Shown: positions 1-7,262, counted from the first letter of the stretch. The stretch: 14,244 bases of DNA from Robiginitomaculum sp. (GCA_002733485.1 NVVU01000031.1:9514-23757), one strand, 5' to 3'. Made by a program: numbers and translations. The notes: a model not told the origin generated them from the letters alone.

Positions 1-390
1 GTGCCGCTGGGCGAAAAATCGCCGGACTGGGTTCGTGTTGCCGAGGCTTATGAGCACACCCCCTATGTCTGGGGCGGGCGGTCCAGCTTTGGGCTGGATT
101 GTTCGGCCCTGGTGCAAAATGCATTACAGGCCGGCGGCGTGGCGGCCTTGCGTGATACCGATATGCAAGTGAAAACGCTGGGTACGCCCATACCCGTTCA
201 TGAAGATTTATCAGGTCTGCATCGGGGGGATTTGATTTTCTGGAAAGGTCATGTCGGCATCATGCTGGATGCGCATATAGTATTGCATGCCAATGCCTGG
301 CATATGGCCGTAGCGCGCGAACCCCTTGCCGAGGCCGTGGCGCGCATAAAAAAAACCGCCGGAGGCATTACGGCAATCCGGCGGCTTTAG
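1..390 (+). CDS. NlpC/P60 (C40) family cell-wall peptidase, 5' end outside window
   Basis: This is the C-terminal catalytic domain of an NlpC/P60 cysteine peptidase, a family that cleaves peptide cross-links or stems in peptidoglycan. The nucleophile motif GLDCSALVQ gives Cys34, the block RGDLIFWKGHVGIM gives the catalytic His84, and LHANAWHM supplies the third polar residue near His96. The reading frame is open at the left edge and its first codon here is GTG. Full-length alphaproteobacterial relatives usually carry N-terminal SH3-like domains before this point, so the gene almost certainly begins outside the window. It converges on the cytochrome c gene at 410-1012, with 19 nt between the stop codons. 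Its last codons also form the stem of a terminator for that opposite gene. The family call is firm; the exact substrate is not known. Confidence 0.9.
   Translation: MPLGEKSPDWVRVAEAYEHTPYVWGGRSSFGLDCSALVQNALQAGGVAALRDTDMQVKTLGTPIPVHEDLSGLHRGDLIFWKGHVGIMLDAHIVLHANAWHMAVAREPLAEAVARIKKTAGGITAIRRL
348..384 (-). terminator. Rho-independent terminator for the cytochrome c gene, inside the NlpC/P60 coding sequence
   Basis: CCGCCGGA (356-363) pairs perfectly with TCCGGCGG (377-384) across a 13-nt loop. Read on the minus strand, the stem is followed directly by eight T residues (the A-run at 348-355). This is a classical intrinsic terminator placed 25 nt after the minus-strand stop codon at 410. On the plus strand the tail is only CTTTAG, so it should work poorly in that direction. 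Confidence 0.75.
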
Positions 391-409
391 TAAAATCACA
401 TAGCTATGT

Positions 410-1012
410 TTATTCGTGTGTAGCTTGCGTTGCCTCGGTGACGGCGGCGGCGGCGTCTGCGGTACTGGCTGGCAGGGATGGTAGTGCCATGGGCGCATCA
501 CTAAGGGTGCGCAAATAGGCCAGCAAATTGGCGGCATCCTTGGGCTTTTTCAGACCGGCAAAGCCCATGGCCGTGCCCGGAACCTCGGTTTTGGGACTAG
601 AAACAAAGGCATCCAGGGTTTCATAATCCCAAACCTTTCCAAAGGTCTTCATGGCATCGGAATATTTAAAGCCTTCATGGCTGCCCGCGATGCGGCCAAG
701 AACATTCCATAAATTCGGTCCGATCTTGTTGGGGCCACCTTTGGTAAAGTCGTGACAGGCGGCGCATTTTTTGGCTGTGCGCTCGCCAGACGTGGCGCTG
801 GCCTCGCTTAGCATTTGTGCCAGGCTTTTGACCGGGGCCGCTTCGGCTGGTTTTTCTTTGGCGCCACTATCTTCGGCGACAGCAATTTTATAGCCGGGTT
901 CAGCCGGGTCATGGGGATGGATCAGGGCATGGCCCAGTTCCCTAATCCCAAAGACTACCAATGCCGTTGCCAGCACGGCACCAAATACCTTGTTCCAGAA
1001 TAGATCGCCCAT
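410..1012 (-). CDS. Membrane-anchored class I cytochrome c (CycM-like)
   Basis: This is a 200-residue c-type cytochrome, an electron carrier on the periplasmic face of the inner membrane. Residues 7-25 form one uncleaved hydrophobic anchor. A flexible Ala/Pro/Glu-rich linker follows (about 40-70). The haem-binding motif CAACH lies at 83-87 and the probable axial Met149 in PGTAMGF. The blocks GPNLWNVLGR and NLLAYLRTL are typical of the mitochondrial-type fold, where membrane-tethered CycM-like proteins carry electrons to terminal oxidases. The C-terminal 30 residues are Ala/Thr-rich and probably disordered. The gene is divergent from kdsB across 146 bp, an order I recall as common in alphaproteobacteria, and ends at the terminator at 348-384. 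The family call is firm; the oxidase partner is inferred. Confidence 0.9.
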   Translation of the reverse strand: MGDLFWNKVFGAVLATALVVFGIRELGHALIHPHDPAEPGYKIAVAEDSGAKEKPAEAAPVKSLAQMLSEASATSGERTAKKCAACHDFTKGGPNKIGPNLWNVLGRIAGSHEGFKYSDAMKTFGKVWDYETLDAFVSSPKTEVPGTAMGFAGLKKPKDAANLLAYLRTLSDAPMALPSLPASTADAAAAVTEATQATHE

Positions 1013-1057
1013 CCGGCGCCCCCTCAGACTGGCGCGCGCCTTTTTCTGGCACGCTGA

Positions 1058-1102
1058 GTTGCGATTCTTGCCTTTTTTGCATGCAAAGCGCGACTTCGCA
1101 AC
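1058..1102. promoter_or_regulatory. Nested inverted repeats in the cytochrome c / kdsB divergent promoter region
   Basis: A perfect 12-bp palindrome, TTTGCATGCAAA (1076-1087), lies inside a wider inverted repeat, GTTGCGA (1058-1064) with TCGCAAC (1096-1102). The two axes differ by only about 1.5 bp. The site lies in the 146-bp space between two divergent genes, a usual place for a shared operator. No cognate regulator is identified, so the function is inferred. Confidence 0.35.
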
Positions 1103-1121
1103 CGCCTGAAGTGTCCAATGC

Positions 1122-1149
1122 TTGCCTTTGTTTGATATGGGCCTGATAA
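1122..1149 (+). promoter_or_regulatory. Candidate sigma70-type promoter of kdsB
   Basis: TTGCCT (1122-1127) and TGATAA (1144-1149) are separated by 16 bp. The -10 element ends only 9 nt before the kdsB ATG at 1159. Transcription would therefore start at or within a few bases of the start codon. No Shine-Dalgarno sequence is visible in front of this ATG, which fits a leaderless or very short leader. Confidence 0.35.
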
Positions 1150-1158
1150 AGTGCGGTT

Positions 1159-1902
1159 ATGAGTGTCCTGATCATCATTCCGGCGCGGCTGGCATCCACA
1201 CGTTTACCAGGCAAGCCTCTGGCTAAAATCGCCGGTATCCCCATGGTGGTGTGCGTTGCCCGTGCGGTCCAAATAGCAGGCTATGGTGCGCCGGTAATCG
1301 CAGCGGCGGATGTGGAAATTGTGCAGGTGGCCAAAGAATATGACATTGCGGCTGTGCTGACCGATACGGACCTGCCCTCGGGCAGTGACCGGGTACGGGC
1401 GGCGGCAGAGATTGTCGACCCGAAAGGGTGCGCTGAAATCATACTGAACGTACAGGGTGATATGCCCGAATTATTGCCAGAGCATTTGGGCGCGGTTATT
1501 GATGCCCTGAAAAACGATCCACAGGCCGATATTGCTACTTGCGCGTTTCAAAGCCATAGCAAAGTGGAACGCCGGGACGAAAACGTCGTCAAAGTGGTGT
1601 TGGGCGAGGCAATGCCGGGCAAGCCGGTGCAGGCCATCGGTTTTACCCGCACACTGGCTGGGAATGAGCACGCCGCCTTTTGGCACCATATCGGCATTTA
1701 TGCCTATCGGCGGGCAGCGCTGGAGCGGTTTTGCGCTTTGCCACCATCATCCAATGAAAAACGCGCAAATCTGGAACAATTACGGGCGCTGGATGATGGC
1801 ATGAAGATTGTATGTGCTTTGGTTGAAAATGATTGCCCGGGAATTGACAGCCCGGAAGATTTAGCGCGTATCCGGGGCTTAAGAGAGGGGACGGCAGAGT
1901 GA
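1159..1902 (+). CDS. kdsB: 3-deoxy-manno-octulosonate cytidylyltransferase (CMP-KDO synthetase)
   Basis: This 247-residue protein activates KDO with CTP to give CMP-KDO, the cytoplasmic donor for the inner core of lipopolysaccharide. The nucleotide-binding start is IIPARLASTRLPGKPL (about residues 6-21, with Arg10 and Lys19). LNVQGDMPELLP (about 96-107) holds the metal-binding Asp101. HHIGIYAYRR (176-185), NLEQLRALDDG and GIDSPEDLARI are further family signatures. The length matches the usual 240-260 residues. The start is fixed by the family N-terminus, although no ribosome binding site precedes it. The stop overlaps the pheA start by 4 nt (GTGA), so the two are co-translated. Its presence implies a KDO-containing outer membrane. 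The assignment is secure. Confidence 0.96.
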   Translation: MSVLIIIPARLASTRLPGKPLAKIAGIPMVVCVARAVQIAGYGAPVIAAADVEIVQVAKEYDIAAVLTDTDLPSGSDRVRAAAEIVDPKGCAEIILNVQGDMPELLPEHLGAVIDALKNDPQADIATCAFQSHSKVERRDENVVKVVLGEAMPGKPVQAIGFTRTLAGNEHAAFWHHIGIYAYRRAALERFCALPPSSNEKRANLEQLRALDDGMKIVCALVENDCPGIDSPEDLARIRGLREGTAE

Positions 1903-2756
1903 AACAGAAAATTGCCTATCAGGGAGAACCAGGGGCCTATTCCCATCTGGCCTGTGTGCAGAATTATCCGGATCTGGAGCCCTTTCCCTGTCATTCTTTC
2001 GAAGAGGCGTTCAGCGCCGTGGCCGAAGGTTATGCGGACAAGGCCATGATCCCGGTGGAAAATACGCTGGCCGGGCGGGTGGCGGATATTCATTACCTGT
2101 TGCCCGAATCCCATTTGCGTATTGAGGCGGAGAAATTTCTGCCCATTCATCATTTTTTGATGGGGACGGCAGACAGCACGCTGGACACGGTAAAGCGCGC
2201 CCACAGTCATGTGATGGCGCTGGGCCAGTGCCGCCTGACCCTGCACCGGCTGGGCATCAAGGCCGCCCATGCCCAGGACACGGCGGGCGCCGCCAGAATA
2301 ATTGCGCAAAAAGGCAATGCGGAAGATGCCGCCGTAGCCTCAAAGCTGGCTGCCGAGATCTATAATCTCAAAGTGCTGGCCGAAAATATTGAGGATGCCA
2401 CCCATAATGCCACGCGCTTTTTGGTGATGTCCCGCGAAGCCGATATACCGCCCTATGAGGAAGATACCGCCTATGTCACCAGCTTTGTGTTCCGGGTGCG
2501 TAATATCCCGGCGGCGCTTTATAAGGCCATGGGCGGCTTTGCCACCAATGGCGTCAACATGACCAAGCTGGAAAGCTATCAATTGGGCGGCTCTTTCACT
2601 GCCACGCGGTTTTATGCCGATGTAGCGGCTCACCCGGAAGAGCACGCCTTGCATCTGGCATTGGAGGAATTGGCGTTTTTCTCGACCGAGATCAAAATGC
2701 TGGGCACATATGTGGCCGATCCGTTTCGCCTCAAAGCGGTGGTGGACAGAGAGTAG
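1899..2756 (+). CDS. pheA: Prephenate dehydratase with ACT regulatory domain
   Basis: This is a 285-residue monofunctional prephenate dehydratase, which converts prephenate to phenylpyruvate in phenylalanine synthesis. The catalytic domain runs from KIAYQGEPGAYSH (4-16) through IPVENTLAGRVADIHYLL (51-68) to NATRFLVM (170-177), which contains the catalytic Thr172-Arg-Phe motif. A C-terminal ACT domain (about 194-270) contains NIPAALYKAMGGFATNGVN, the usual phenylalanine feedback site. The ESRP motif of enterobacterial PheA reads ESYQ here, a variation I recall from other alphaproteobacteria. There is no fused chorismate mutase domain. The GTG start at 1899 overlaps the kdsB stop, and the length and N-terminus agree with it. 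An AhpD-like gene follows after 9 nt. Confidence 0.96.
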   Translation: MKQKIAYQGEPGAYSHLACVQNYPDLEPFPCHSFEEAFSAVAEGYADKAMIPVENTLAGRVADIHYLLPESHLRIEAEKFLPIHHFLMGTADSTLDTVKRAHSHVMALGQCRLTLHRLGIKAAHAQDTAGAARIIAQKGNAEDAAVASKLAAEIYNLKVLAENIEDATHNATRFLVMSREADIPPYEEDTAYVTSFVFRVRNIPAALYKAMGGFATNGVNMTKLESYQLGGSFTATRFYADVAAHPEEHALHLALEELAFFSTEIKMLGTYVADPFRLKAVVDRE

Positions 2757-2765
2757 GAGAACCCC

Positions 2766-3329
2766 ATGACGACATTTAATATTTATGATGAAACCAGTGC
2801 TCCGGAAAAATCGCGACCCTTTCTGGCCAAGTCCAGGGCCGCTTTTGGCTCGGTGCCCAATGTGCTGGGCGAGCTGGCCGAAAGTCCCGCCGCGCTGGAA
2901 GGCTATATGACGCTCTCGGAGATATTCATCAAATCCTCGCTGGCACCCGAAGAAAAGCATCTGGTGCTGCTGACGGCCTCCGTGGAAAATGAATGCAAAT
3001 ATTGCGTGGCGGCCCATACCGGCCTGGCCAAGGGGGCGGGCCTGCCCGGCCATGCCATTATGTCGGTGCGTGATGATGAAGAGATCGAAGATGATGACCA
3101 TCTGGAGGCCTTGCGCGAATTTACCCGCAAGATTGTAATCGAGCGCGGCGATGTCGGCGAAAAGGCCGTCGCGGCCTTTCTGGAGGCCGGCTATACCAAA
3201 GCCAATGTACTGGAGGTGATTTTGGGCGTCGCCCTTAAAACCCTTTCCAATTACACCAACCATATTGCCGAAACACCGGTGGATGCCTCGTTCATCATCA
3301 ATAAGTGGACCCCGCCGGGTAAGGGCTAG
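2766..3329 (+). CDS. AhpD-like / carboxymuconolactone decarboxylase family protein
   Basis: This 187-residue all-helical protein belongs to the AhpD/CMD superfamily. The redox motif ENECKYCVAAH places Cys77, Cys80 and His84 in the CxxCxxxH arrangement used by AhpD-type alkylhydroperoxidases, with Glu residues just upstream. FGSVPNVLGELAESPAALEGYM (split over about 27-48) is the usual N-terminal half of the peroxidase-related subfamily. ALKTLSNYTNHI (156-167) is the usual C-terminal helix. It probably reduces peroxides or disulfides in the cytoplasm, but no AhpC partner is present. AGGAGA at 2755-2760, overlapping the pheA stop, is a good ribosome binding site for the ATG at 2766, so the gene is likely co-transcribed with kdsB-pheA. 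The fold is firm and the substrate unknown. Confidence 0.9.
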   Translation: MTTFNIYDETSAPEKSRPFLAKSRAAFGSVPNVLGELAESPAALEGYMTLSEIFIKSSLAPEEKHLVLLTASVENECKYCVAAHTGLAKGAGLPGHAIMSVRDDEEIEDDDHLEALREFTRKIVIERGDVGEKAVAAFLEAGYTKANVLEVILGVALKTLSNYTNHIAETPVDASFIINKWTPPGKG

Positions 3330-3351
3330 GGGCTGATCCTGGGGCAAGAAA

Positions 3352-3378
3352 AAAGGGCGGTGTCTGACACCGCCCTTT
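3352..3378. terminator. Bidirectional rho-independent terminator
   Basis: AAAGGGCGGTGTC (3352-3364) and GACACCGCCCTTT (3366-3378) form a perfect 13-bp inverted repeat around one central base. In practice this is an 11-bp stem with a 5-nt loop. On the plus strand it is followed by CTCTTTTC, and on the minus strand by a run of T residues and TCTTGC. It lies between the convergent genes ending at 3329 and 3402 and can serve both. Confidence 0.88.
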
Positions 3379-3401
3379 CTCTTTTCGTGTTTTGCTAAAT
3401 C

Positions 3402-5729
3402 TCAAAACCCGTATCGGGCGCGCAGGGTAATCATCCGCGGGGGCAGATATTGGTTGCTGGTAAAGCCCAGAGCAAAATCATCCGTATAGCGGGTGTTGAT
3501 GGCATTGCTGTCAAAGAGGTTCTGAATACCCAGTTCGGCGGTCCACCGGCTTTGATCCGGCTGTACCCGAACATTCAGATTGACAATGTCATAGGAGGGT
3601 ACCTTGTCGCGGCTTGGGGAATTGAACACTCGAGACCAGAAGCTGCCGCGATGGGTATAGCCAATGGTAGTGCGGAGCATGCCCCAGTCGGTAATCCGCT
3701 GCTGATGTGTCAGGTGTAGATTGGCCACCAGGTGCGGCGTTTTCGCCAACTGATTGCCAGTCAGATCCACCGCCGTTGCCAGCCTTGCCGCGGCAATGTC
3801 TGCCGACGGGGCACCAGAGATGATCAGGCCGACGCTGGCGTTTTCCGCAGCGGCACGATCAATGGCCAGCCGCCCTTTGGTGATATTCGTATCTGATACA
3901 GAAAGATTACCGTCCAGCGACCAGTTTTCGTCCAGTTGCACATTGCCTTCTACTTCCAGACCATACATTTCCGCTTTCGGCAGATTTGAGGCCCCGGCAT
4001 TAAAGCGGCCAACCCCGCTGGACTGGAAGAGATAGTTTTTGAAGTCGTAATAAAACGCCGCTGCATTCAACCGTACCTTACCTTCGGCAAAGCGGTTTTT
4101 TGAACCGACCTCATAAGCACGCACCTTTTCCTGCTTGAAAACTTCGGGGAAAAATGTCGGATCAGAGCTGCTGTTAGAGCCATTGGGTTTGGCACCGGTA
4201 GCAAAGGAGGTGTAGAGAAGATTATTGGCGCTCGGCGCATAATTGAGCGAAATTTTGCCGGTCAAATTATTATTTTTGTCCGCCGGACGGCTGGTAATGC
4301 GGGAACGATCCACAACACAGCTAAAGCTGCACCGTTCGTCATTAAACTCATTTTGGGTAAAGCGTAGCCCGCCGGTTATGCCAAATTTGTCGGTAATATT
4401 GAAAGTCGCCTGACCAAAAAACGAGTACGAGGTAAAGCGGCGATAATCTGAGTTTAGAAAGTCTATGTCCGGATTACTGGCAAACACATTGGGGCCTTGC
4501 ACAAGGCGGCTGACCGGGTTGCCGTCGCGGCCCGCATCAAAAAAATTGCGAGTGTTGGAGAAGATTTTGGTGTGCAGGTAAAATGCCCCGGCCACCCAGT
4601 CGAGACGGTTGTCACCTTCTGGCGAAGTGATGTTCAACTCTGCCGTATAGGAGTCATCCACCTGGCTCAGCGTGCCAACAAATTGCGGGATCGGGGCCTC
4701 GCCCAAAAGGTCCAGTACGCCTACAAGTGGCAGTGGTGCCGGGTCATTGGCGGTGAGGGACGAGCGGTCAAAATCCAGCACCCGGCTCATGTCATAATTC
4801 TGATAGCTGAACAGTGCCGAGACGTTGGCGACATCGGTGTTCAGATGAAAAATGGCACTGCCGATATTATTTTCCAGCCTGAAGGATTCCAGTGTGTCGT
4901 GGGCGACCACACGCGGGTCACTGGAGGCGGTATCAAAACCACCTTTCAGCGACGGACCGTTAATGTCGGACTTGTAATACTGCCATTGAAACAGAGCGGA
5001 AAAGGCGGTCGTAGGTTGAAACAATACCTGCGCTTTCAAGGTGTCATCGTTCTCGTCATCCAGTCGGCGCCCCGGAATGGCCAGGTTTTTGGTGAAACCG
5101 TCATGCTCGCGGTGAGCCGCCGAGAGGCGCAGTGCCACTTTGTCCGACAGTGGCATATTTACGGCGCCACGAATGTCTGCGGTTGAGAAACTGCCTGCTG
5201 TTCCTTCCAGATAGCCACTGACACCATCAAAATCAGGTTTTTTGGTTACCACATTGATCGCACCGCCGGTGGAGCTGTTGCCAAATACCGTGCCATCGGG
5301 ACCGCGAATAATCTCTACCCGTTGTATATCCACCAGATCGGCAAACAAGGCATAATCGTTGGCCATAAAAATGCCGTCTACGTGGAACGCCACTGCCGGC
5401 TTTGTACCGGCATTATCGGGGATTTCATTGCCGACACCACGAATGGTGACCGAGCGCCGATAGCCCTGAACATTGGTCACCACAACCCCTGGAACCTTGT
5501 CGCTAAGGTCTGCCGGGTCATAGATATTCAGCTCTTGCAGATTATCGCCGGAGACTACAGAAACAGAGCTGGCCACATCTTGCAGGTTTTGTGGTTTTTT
5601 AAGAGCCGTGATGATAATTTCGTCTTCTCGCAGGTTTTCCTGCGCTGTTGCCGCACCGGCAAAGGTGAATAAAACAGGCAAAGCGCAAATAACCGCCGTG
5701 CCCAGACGTAAGTGTGTCTTGGTGTACAT
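3402..5729 (-). CDS. TonB-dependent outer-membrane receptor
   Basis: This is a 775-residue outer-membrane beta-barrel transporter driven by TonB-ExbBD. A signal peptide covers residues 1-29, with a hydrophobic core at about 11-26 and a likely cut after ATA. A TonB-box-like EDEIIITAL follows (35-43). The plug domain (about 46-162) contains VTIRGVG, VDGIF, IIRGPDGTVFG and TGGAINVVTKKP. The remainder is barrel, ending in the characteristic aromatic residue (ARYGF). GIQNLFDSNAINTRY near the end is a typical last-strand motif. Cys467 and Cys471 in CSFSC may form a loop disulfide. The frame is open to 5864, but the ATG at 5729 is chosen because it starts the signal peptide and follows AAGGAG by 7 nt. 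No sigma/anti-sigma or ABC genes adjoin it, so the ligand (siderophore, sugar, other) cannot be assigned. Confidence 0.93.
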   Translation of the reverse strand: MYTKTHLRLGTAVICALPVLFTFAGAATAQENLREDEIIITALKKPQNLQDVASSVSVVSGDNLQELNIYDPADLSDKVPGVVVTNVQGYRRSVTIRGVGNEIPDNAGTKPAVAFHVDGIFMANDYALFADLVDIQRVEIIRGPDGTVFGNSSTGGAINVVTKKPDFDGVSGYLEGTAGSFSTADIRGAVNMPLSDKVALRLSAAHREHDGFTKNLAIPGRRLDDENDDTLKAQVLFQPTTAFSALFQWQYYKSDINGPSLKGGFDTASSDPRVVAHDTLESFRLENNIGSAIFHLNTDVANVSALFSYQNYDMSRVLDFDRSSLTANDPAPLPLVGVLDLLGEAPIPQFVGTLSQVDDSYTAELNITSPEGDNRLDWVAGAFYLHTKIFSNTRNFFDAGRDGNPVSRLVQGPNVFASNPDIDFLNSDYRRFTSYSFFGQATFNITDKFGITGGLRFTQNEFNDERCSFSCVVDRSRITSRPADKNNNLTGKISLNYAPSANNLLYTSFATGAKPNGSNSSSDPTFFPEVFKQEKVRAYEVGSKNRFAEGKVRLNAAAFYYDFKNYLFQSSGVGRFNAGASNLPKAEMYGLEVEGNVQLDENWSLDGNLSVSDTNITKGRLAIDRAAAENASVGLIISGAPSADIAAARLATAVDLTGNQLAKTPHLVANLHLTHQQRITDWGMLRTTIGYTHRGSFWSRVFNSPSRDKVPSYDIVNLNVRVQPDQSRWTAELGIQNLFDSNAINTRYTDDFALGFTSNQYLPPRMITLRARYGF

Positions 5730-6053
5730 AAAACTACTCCTTGTCACATACCTCCGGCCATGCCGAAGTAAAGTTCGGCAACGGGCACAGGGGCGTGTCC
5801 CTCTAAAATTGTATAAAAGCGGGGACGGAAATTGACCGTCAAAAGCACTGTGAATTATTGCCAAAGCCTAAGAACAAAACCTGCGCAGTACGCAGATCAT
5901 TCTGGCAATTGCAATCATTCCCTTGAGCGCACCGCTAAGCGCTATGTCACCGGAAACATTTGAAAATTCGTTCCGGCAAGCTTGCTATGCACGGCTCGTA
6001 TGACACTCGCATGGCACTATGATGAATTTTTTTTATCAATTGGGGTGGAATGG
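5730..6053 (-). promoter_or_regulatory. Gap upstream of the TonB receptor, rich in inverted repeats
   Basis: This 324-bp stretch has no convincing gene and must hold the receptor promoter. A -10-like TACAAT (minus strand, 5808-5813) is visible but has no well-spaced -35. Perfect short inverted repeats are GCCGAA/TTCGGC (5762-5779, in the presumed leader), TTGACCGTCAA (5832-5842), CTGCG/CGCAG (5881-5895), GCAATTGC (5905-5912), AGCGC/GCGCT (5926-5943), CCGGAA/TTCCGG (5950-5976) and GCAAGCTTGC (5976-5985). The 5881-5895 hairpin is followed on the minus strand by GTTTTGTTCTT and could be a weak nudC terminator. Functions are inferred from position only. Confidence 0.4.
5737..5742 (-). promoter_or_regulatory. 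Ribosome binding site fixing the TonB-receptor start
   Basis: Read on the minus strand this is AAGGAG, 7 nt before the ATG at 5729. It decides the start against an upstream in-frame ATG at 5864. The extra 45 residues from that codon are Arg/Cys-rich and would bury the signal peptide. Confidence 0.8.
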
Positions 6054-6980
6054 TTATTTGTGCGCTGCCCATTCGCTTAGCAAATGATAAGCGGCGGAAA
6101 ATTTCATTGGTGCGCGATAGCGCTCATGCGCCCCTGACAACATGGCGCGCACATCATTGCGGGAAAACCAGCGCGCATCCTCCAGCTCATCATCCAGAGT
6201 GATGTCTTCGCTCAAAGCCTCGGCGATCAGGCCGATCATCAACGAAGAAGGGAACGGCCAGGGTTGGCTGAGTACATAACGTACCGCGCCGATGGTGATC
6301 CCGGCCTCTTCGCCAACTTCGCGGGCACAGGCTTCCTCCAGGCTTTCGCCTTGTTCGACAAACCCGGCCAGCGCCGAATACGTATTCTCAGGCCAACCGG
6401 CCTGGCGCCCCATCAGGCATTGATCACCTTGCACGGCCAGCATGATCACCACCGGATCCGTGCGGGGGAAATGTTCGGTGCCGCAATCGGGGCATTCGCG
6501 TTTTATGCCGCCTTCGGCAGCACAGGTAACGGCCCCGCAATTGGCGCAAAACCGGTGCCGGTTATGCCATCCCAGCAGCGCCGAAGCGCGGCCCACAATG
6601 GCCAGATCAGCGGTGCTAAGGAGCGGTGCTGCCGCCCGTAAATCCATCCATTCTCCAAGGCCGCCAAGGGGAAAGTCTGCATCCGCATCGACGGCCTCTT
6701 CCAGACCGATAGCAAACCAGGGCTGTCTGGTTTTGCCTTGGGTGCCAAGCAGAACCGGACCCGGATCAGCAAGGCTCAGTGCGTCCAGCGCCATGCCTTG
6801 TAACAGCGCCGGTGTGCCATCGCTCAGCATATATATCTGACCGCGCCATAGGGGCAAAAACAGTGCCCGGTCACTGTCTTGCAGCGCGCGGATGGCGTCT
6901 GCATCGCGGCGCAGGTTTTCACACCGGTCCAGCGGAGATCCGGCAAAGGGCAAAACTTTGGGAAGGGTGGCTTTGGTCAT
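6054..6980 (-). CDS. nudC: NADH pyrophosphatase / NAD-cap hydrolase NudC
   Basis: This 308-residue Nudix hydrolase cleaves NAD(H) to NMN(H) and AMP and, in characterised homologues, removes NAD caps from RNA 5' ends. Residues 1-130 are the weakly conserved N-terminal domain. A zinc ribbon follows, with Cys145, Cys148, Cys163 and Cys166 in CANC...CPDC. The Nudix box spans 206-228 and matches GX5EX7REUXEEXGU exactly (Gly206, Glu212, Arg220-Glu221, Glu224-Glu225, Gly227). SQPWPFPSS (238-246) is the NudC-specific signature that separates it from other Nudix enzymes. The length is slightly above the 257 residues of the E. coli enzyme. There is no clear Shine-Dalgarno or promoter before the ATG at 6980. 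It stands alone between two gene-free gaps. Confidence 0.96.
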   Translation of the reverse strand: MTKATLPKVLPFAGSPLDRCENLRRDADAIRALQDSDRALFLPLWRGQIYMLSDGTPALLQGMALDALSLADPGPVLLGTQGKTRQPWFAIGLEEAVDADADFPLGGLGEWMDLRAAAPLLSTADLAIVGRASALLGWHNRHRFCANCGAVTCAAEGGIKRECPDCGTEHFPRTDPVVIMLAVQGDQCLMGRQAGWPENTYSALAGFVEQGESLEEACAREVGEEAGITIGAVRYVLSQPWPFPSSLMIGLIAEALSEDITLDDELEDARWFSRNDVRAMLSGAHERYRAPMKFSAAYHLLSEWAAHK

Positions 6981-7085
6981 GTTTATGTTTTACGCCGCTT
7001 ATGGTCACGCCGCCAGTCAACAGGCTGTATTGTGATCTGTAGTGGGTGTTGTGTTACTCCATTCTTTGACAGGATCAGGATGAGG

Positions 7086-7144
7086 GGCTCCGCTTTCCAC
7101 TCGTGTCATTTCCCGGTTTATCCCGGCAATGACAGGGGTGAGCC
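7086..7144. repeat. Nested palindromic element (possible dispersed intergenic repeat)
   Basis: Outer arms GGCTC (7086-7090) and GAGCC (7140-7144) enclose CAC/GTG (7098-7100, 7138-7140), TGTCATT/AATGACA (7104-7110, 7128-7134) and CCGG/CCGG (7113-7116, 7123-7126) around a TTTATC loop. The GTCATT-CCCGG...AATGAC pattern resembles short palindromic repeats scattered between genes in many alphaproteobacterial genomes. Only one copy is visible in this window, so repeat status is inferred. Confidence 0.4.
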
Positions 7145-7206
7145 ATACAAATACAATACCCGGTCAGCGCCAGTGTGGGATAGTGAAACCTTATCCCCCG
7201 CCTAAC

Positions 7207-7262
7207 GGGCTGAAGGGTCAAAGAGGGGCAATTCCTACCCCTTTGCCAACCTTCATTAGCCC
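7207..7262. repeat. Imperfect 56-nt hairpin
   Basis: GGGCT (7207-7211) pairs with AGCCC (7258-7262), GAAGG (7212-7216) with CCTTC (7250-7254), and AGAGGGG (7222-7228) with CCCCTTT (7238-7244), the last with one G-T wobble. An AATTCCTA-containing loop closes it. It is a plausible RNA stem-loop in the region downstream of phoB, but no T-tract follows on either strand. Confidence 0.35.

Noticed and set aside
1704..2309. 201-codon minus-strand frame across kdsB and pheA
   Set aside because: It is antisense to two coupled, clearly real genes, with no family features and no ribosome binding site.
2340..3347. 335-codon open frame on the minus strand, antisense to pheA and the AhpD-like gene
   Set aside because: It lies wholly opposite two well-recognised genes. 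Its translation is rich in Gly, His, Gln and Arg with no recognisable domain, as expected for a codon-bias shadow.
4497..5186. 229-codon plus-strand frame inside the TonB receptor
   Set aside because: It is antisense to the receptor barrel region. The composition is shadow-like and no motif is recognisable.
5730..5864. 45-residue N-terminal extension of the TonB receptor from an upstream ATG
   Set aside because: It would place an Arg/Cys-rich segment before a normal signal peptide, and the internal ATG at 5729 has an AAGGAG with ideal spacing.
7086..7262. tRNA, riboswitch or mobile-element end in the hairpin-rich gap
   Set aside because: There is no cloverleaf, no recognisable aptamer core, and no transposase or target-site duplication. 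Only simple inverted repeats are visible.
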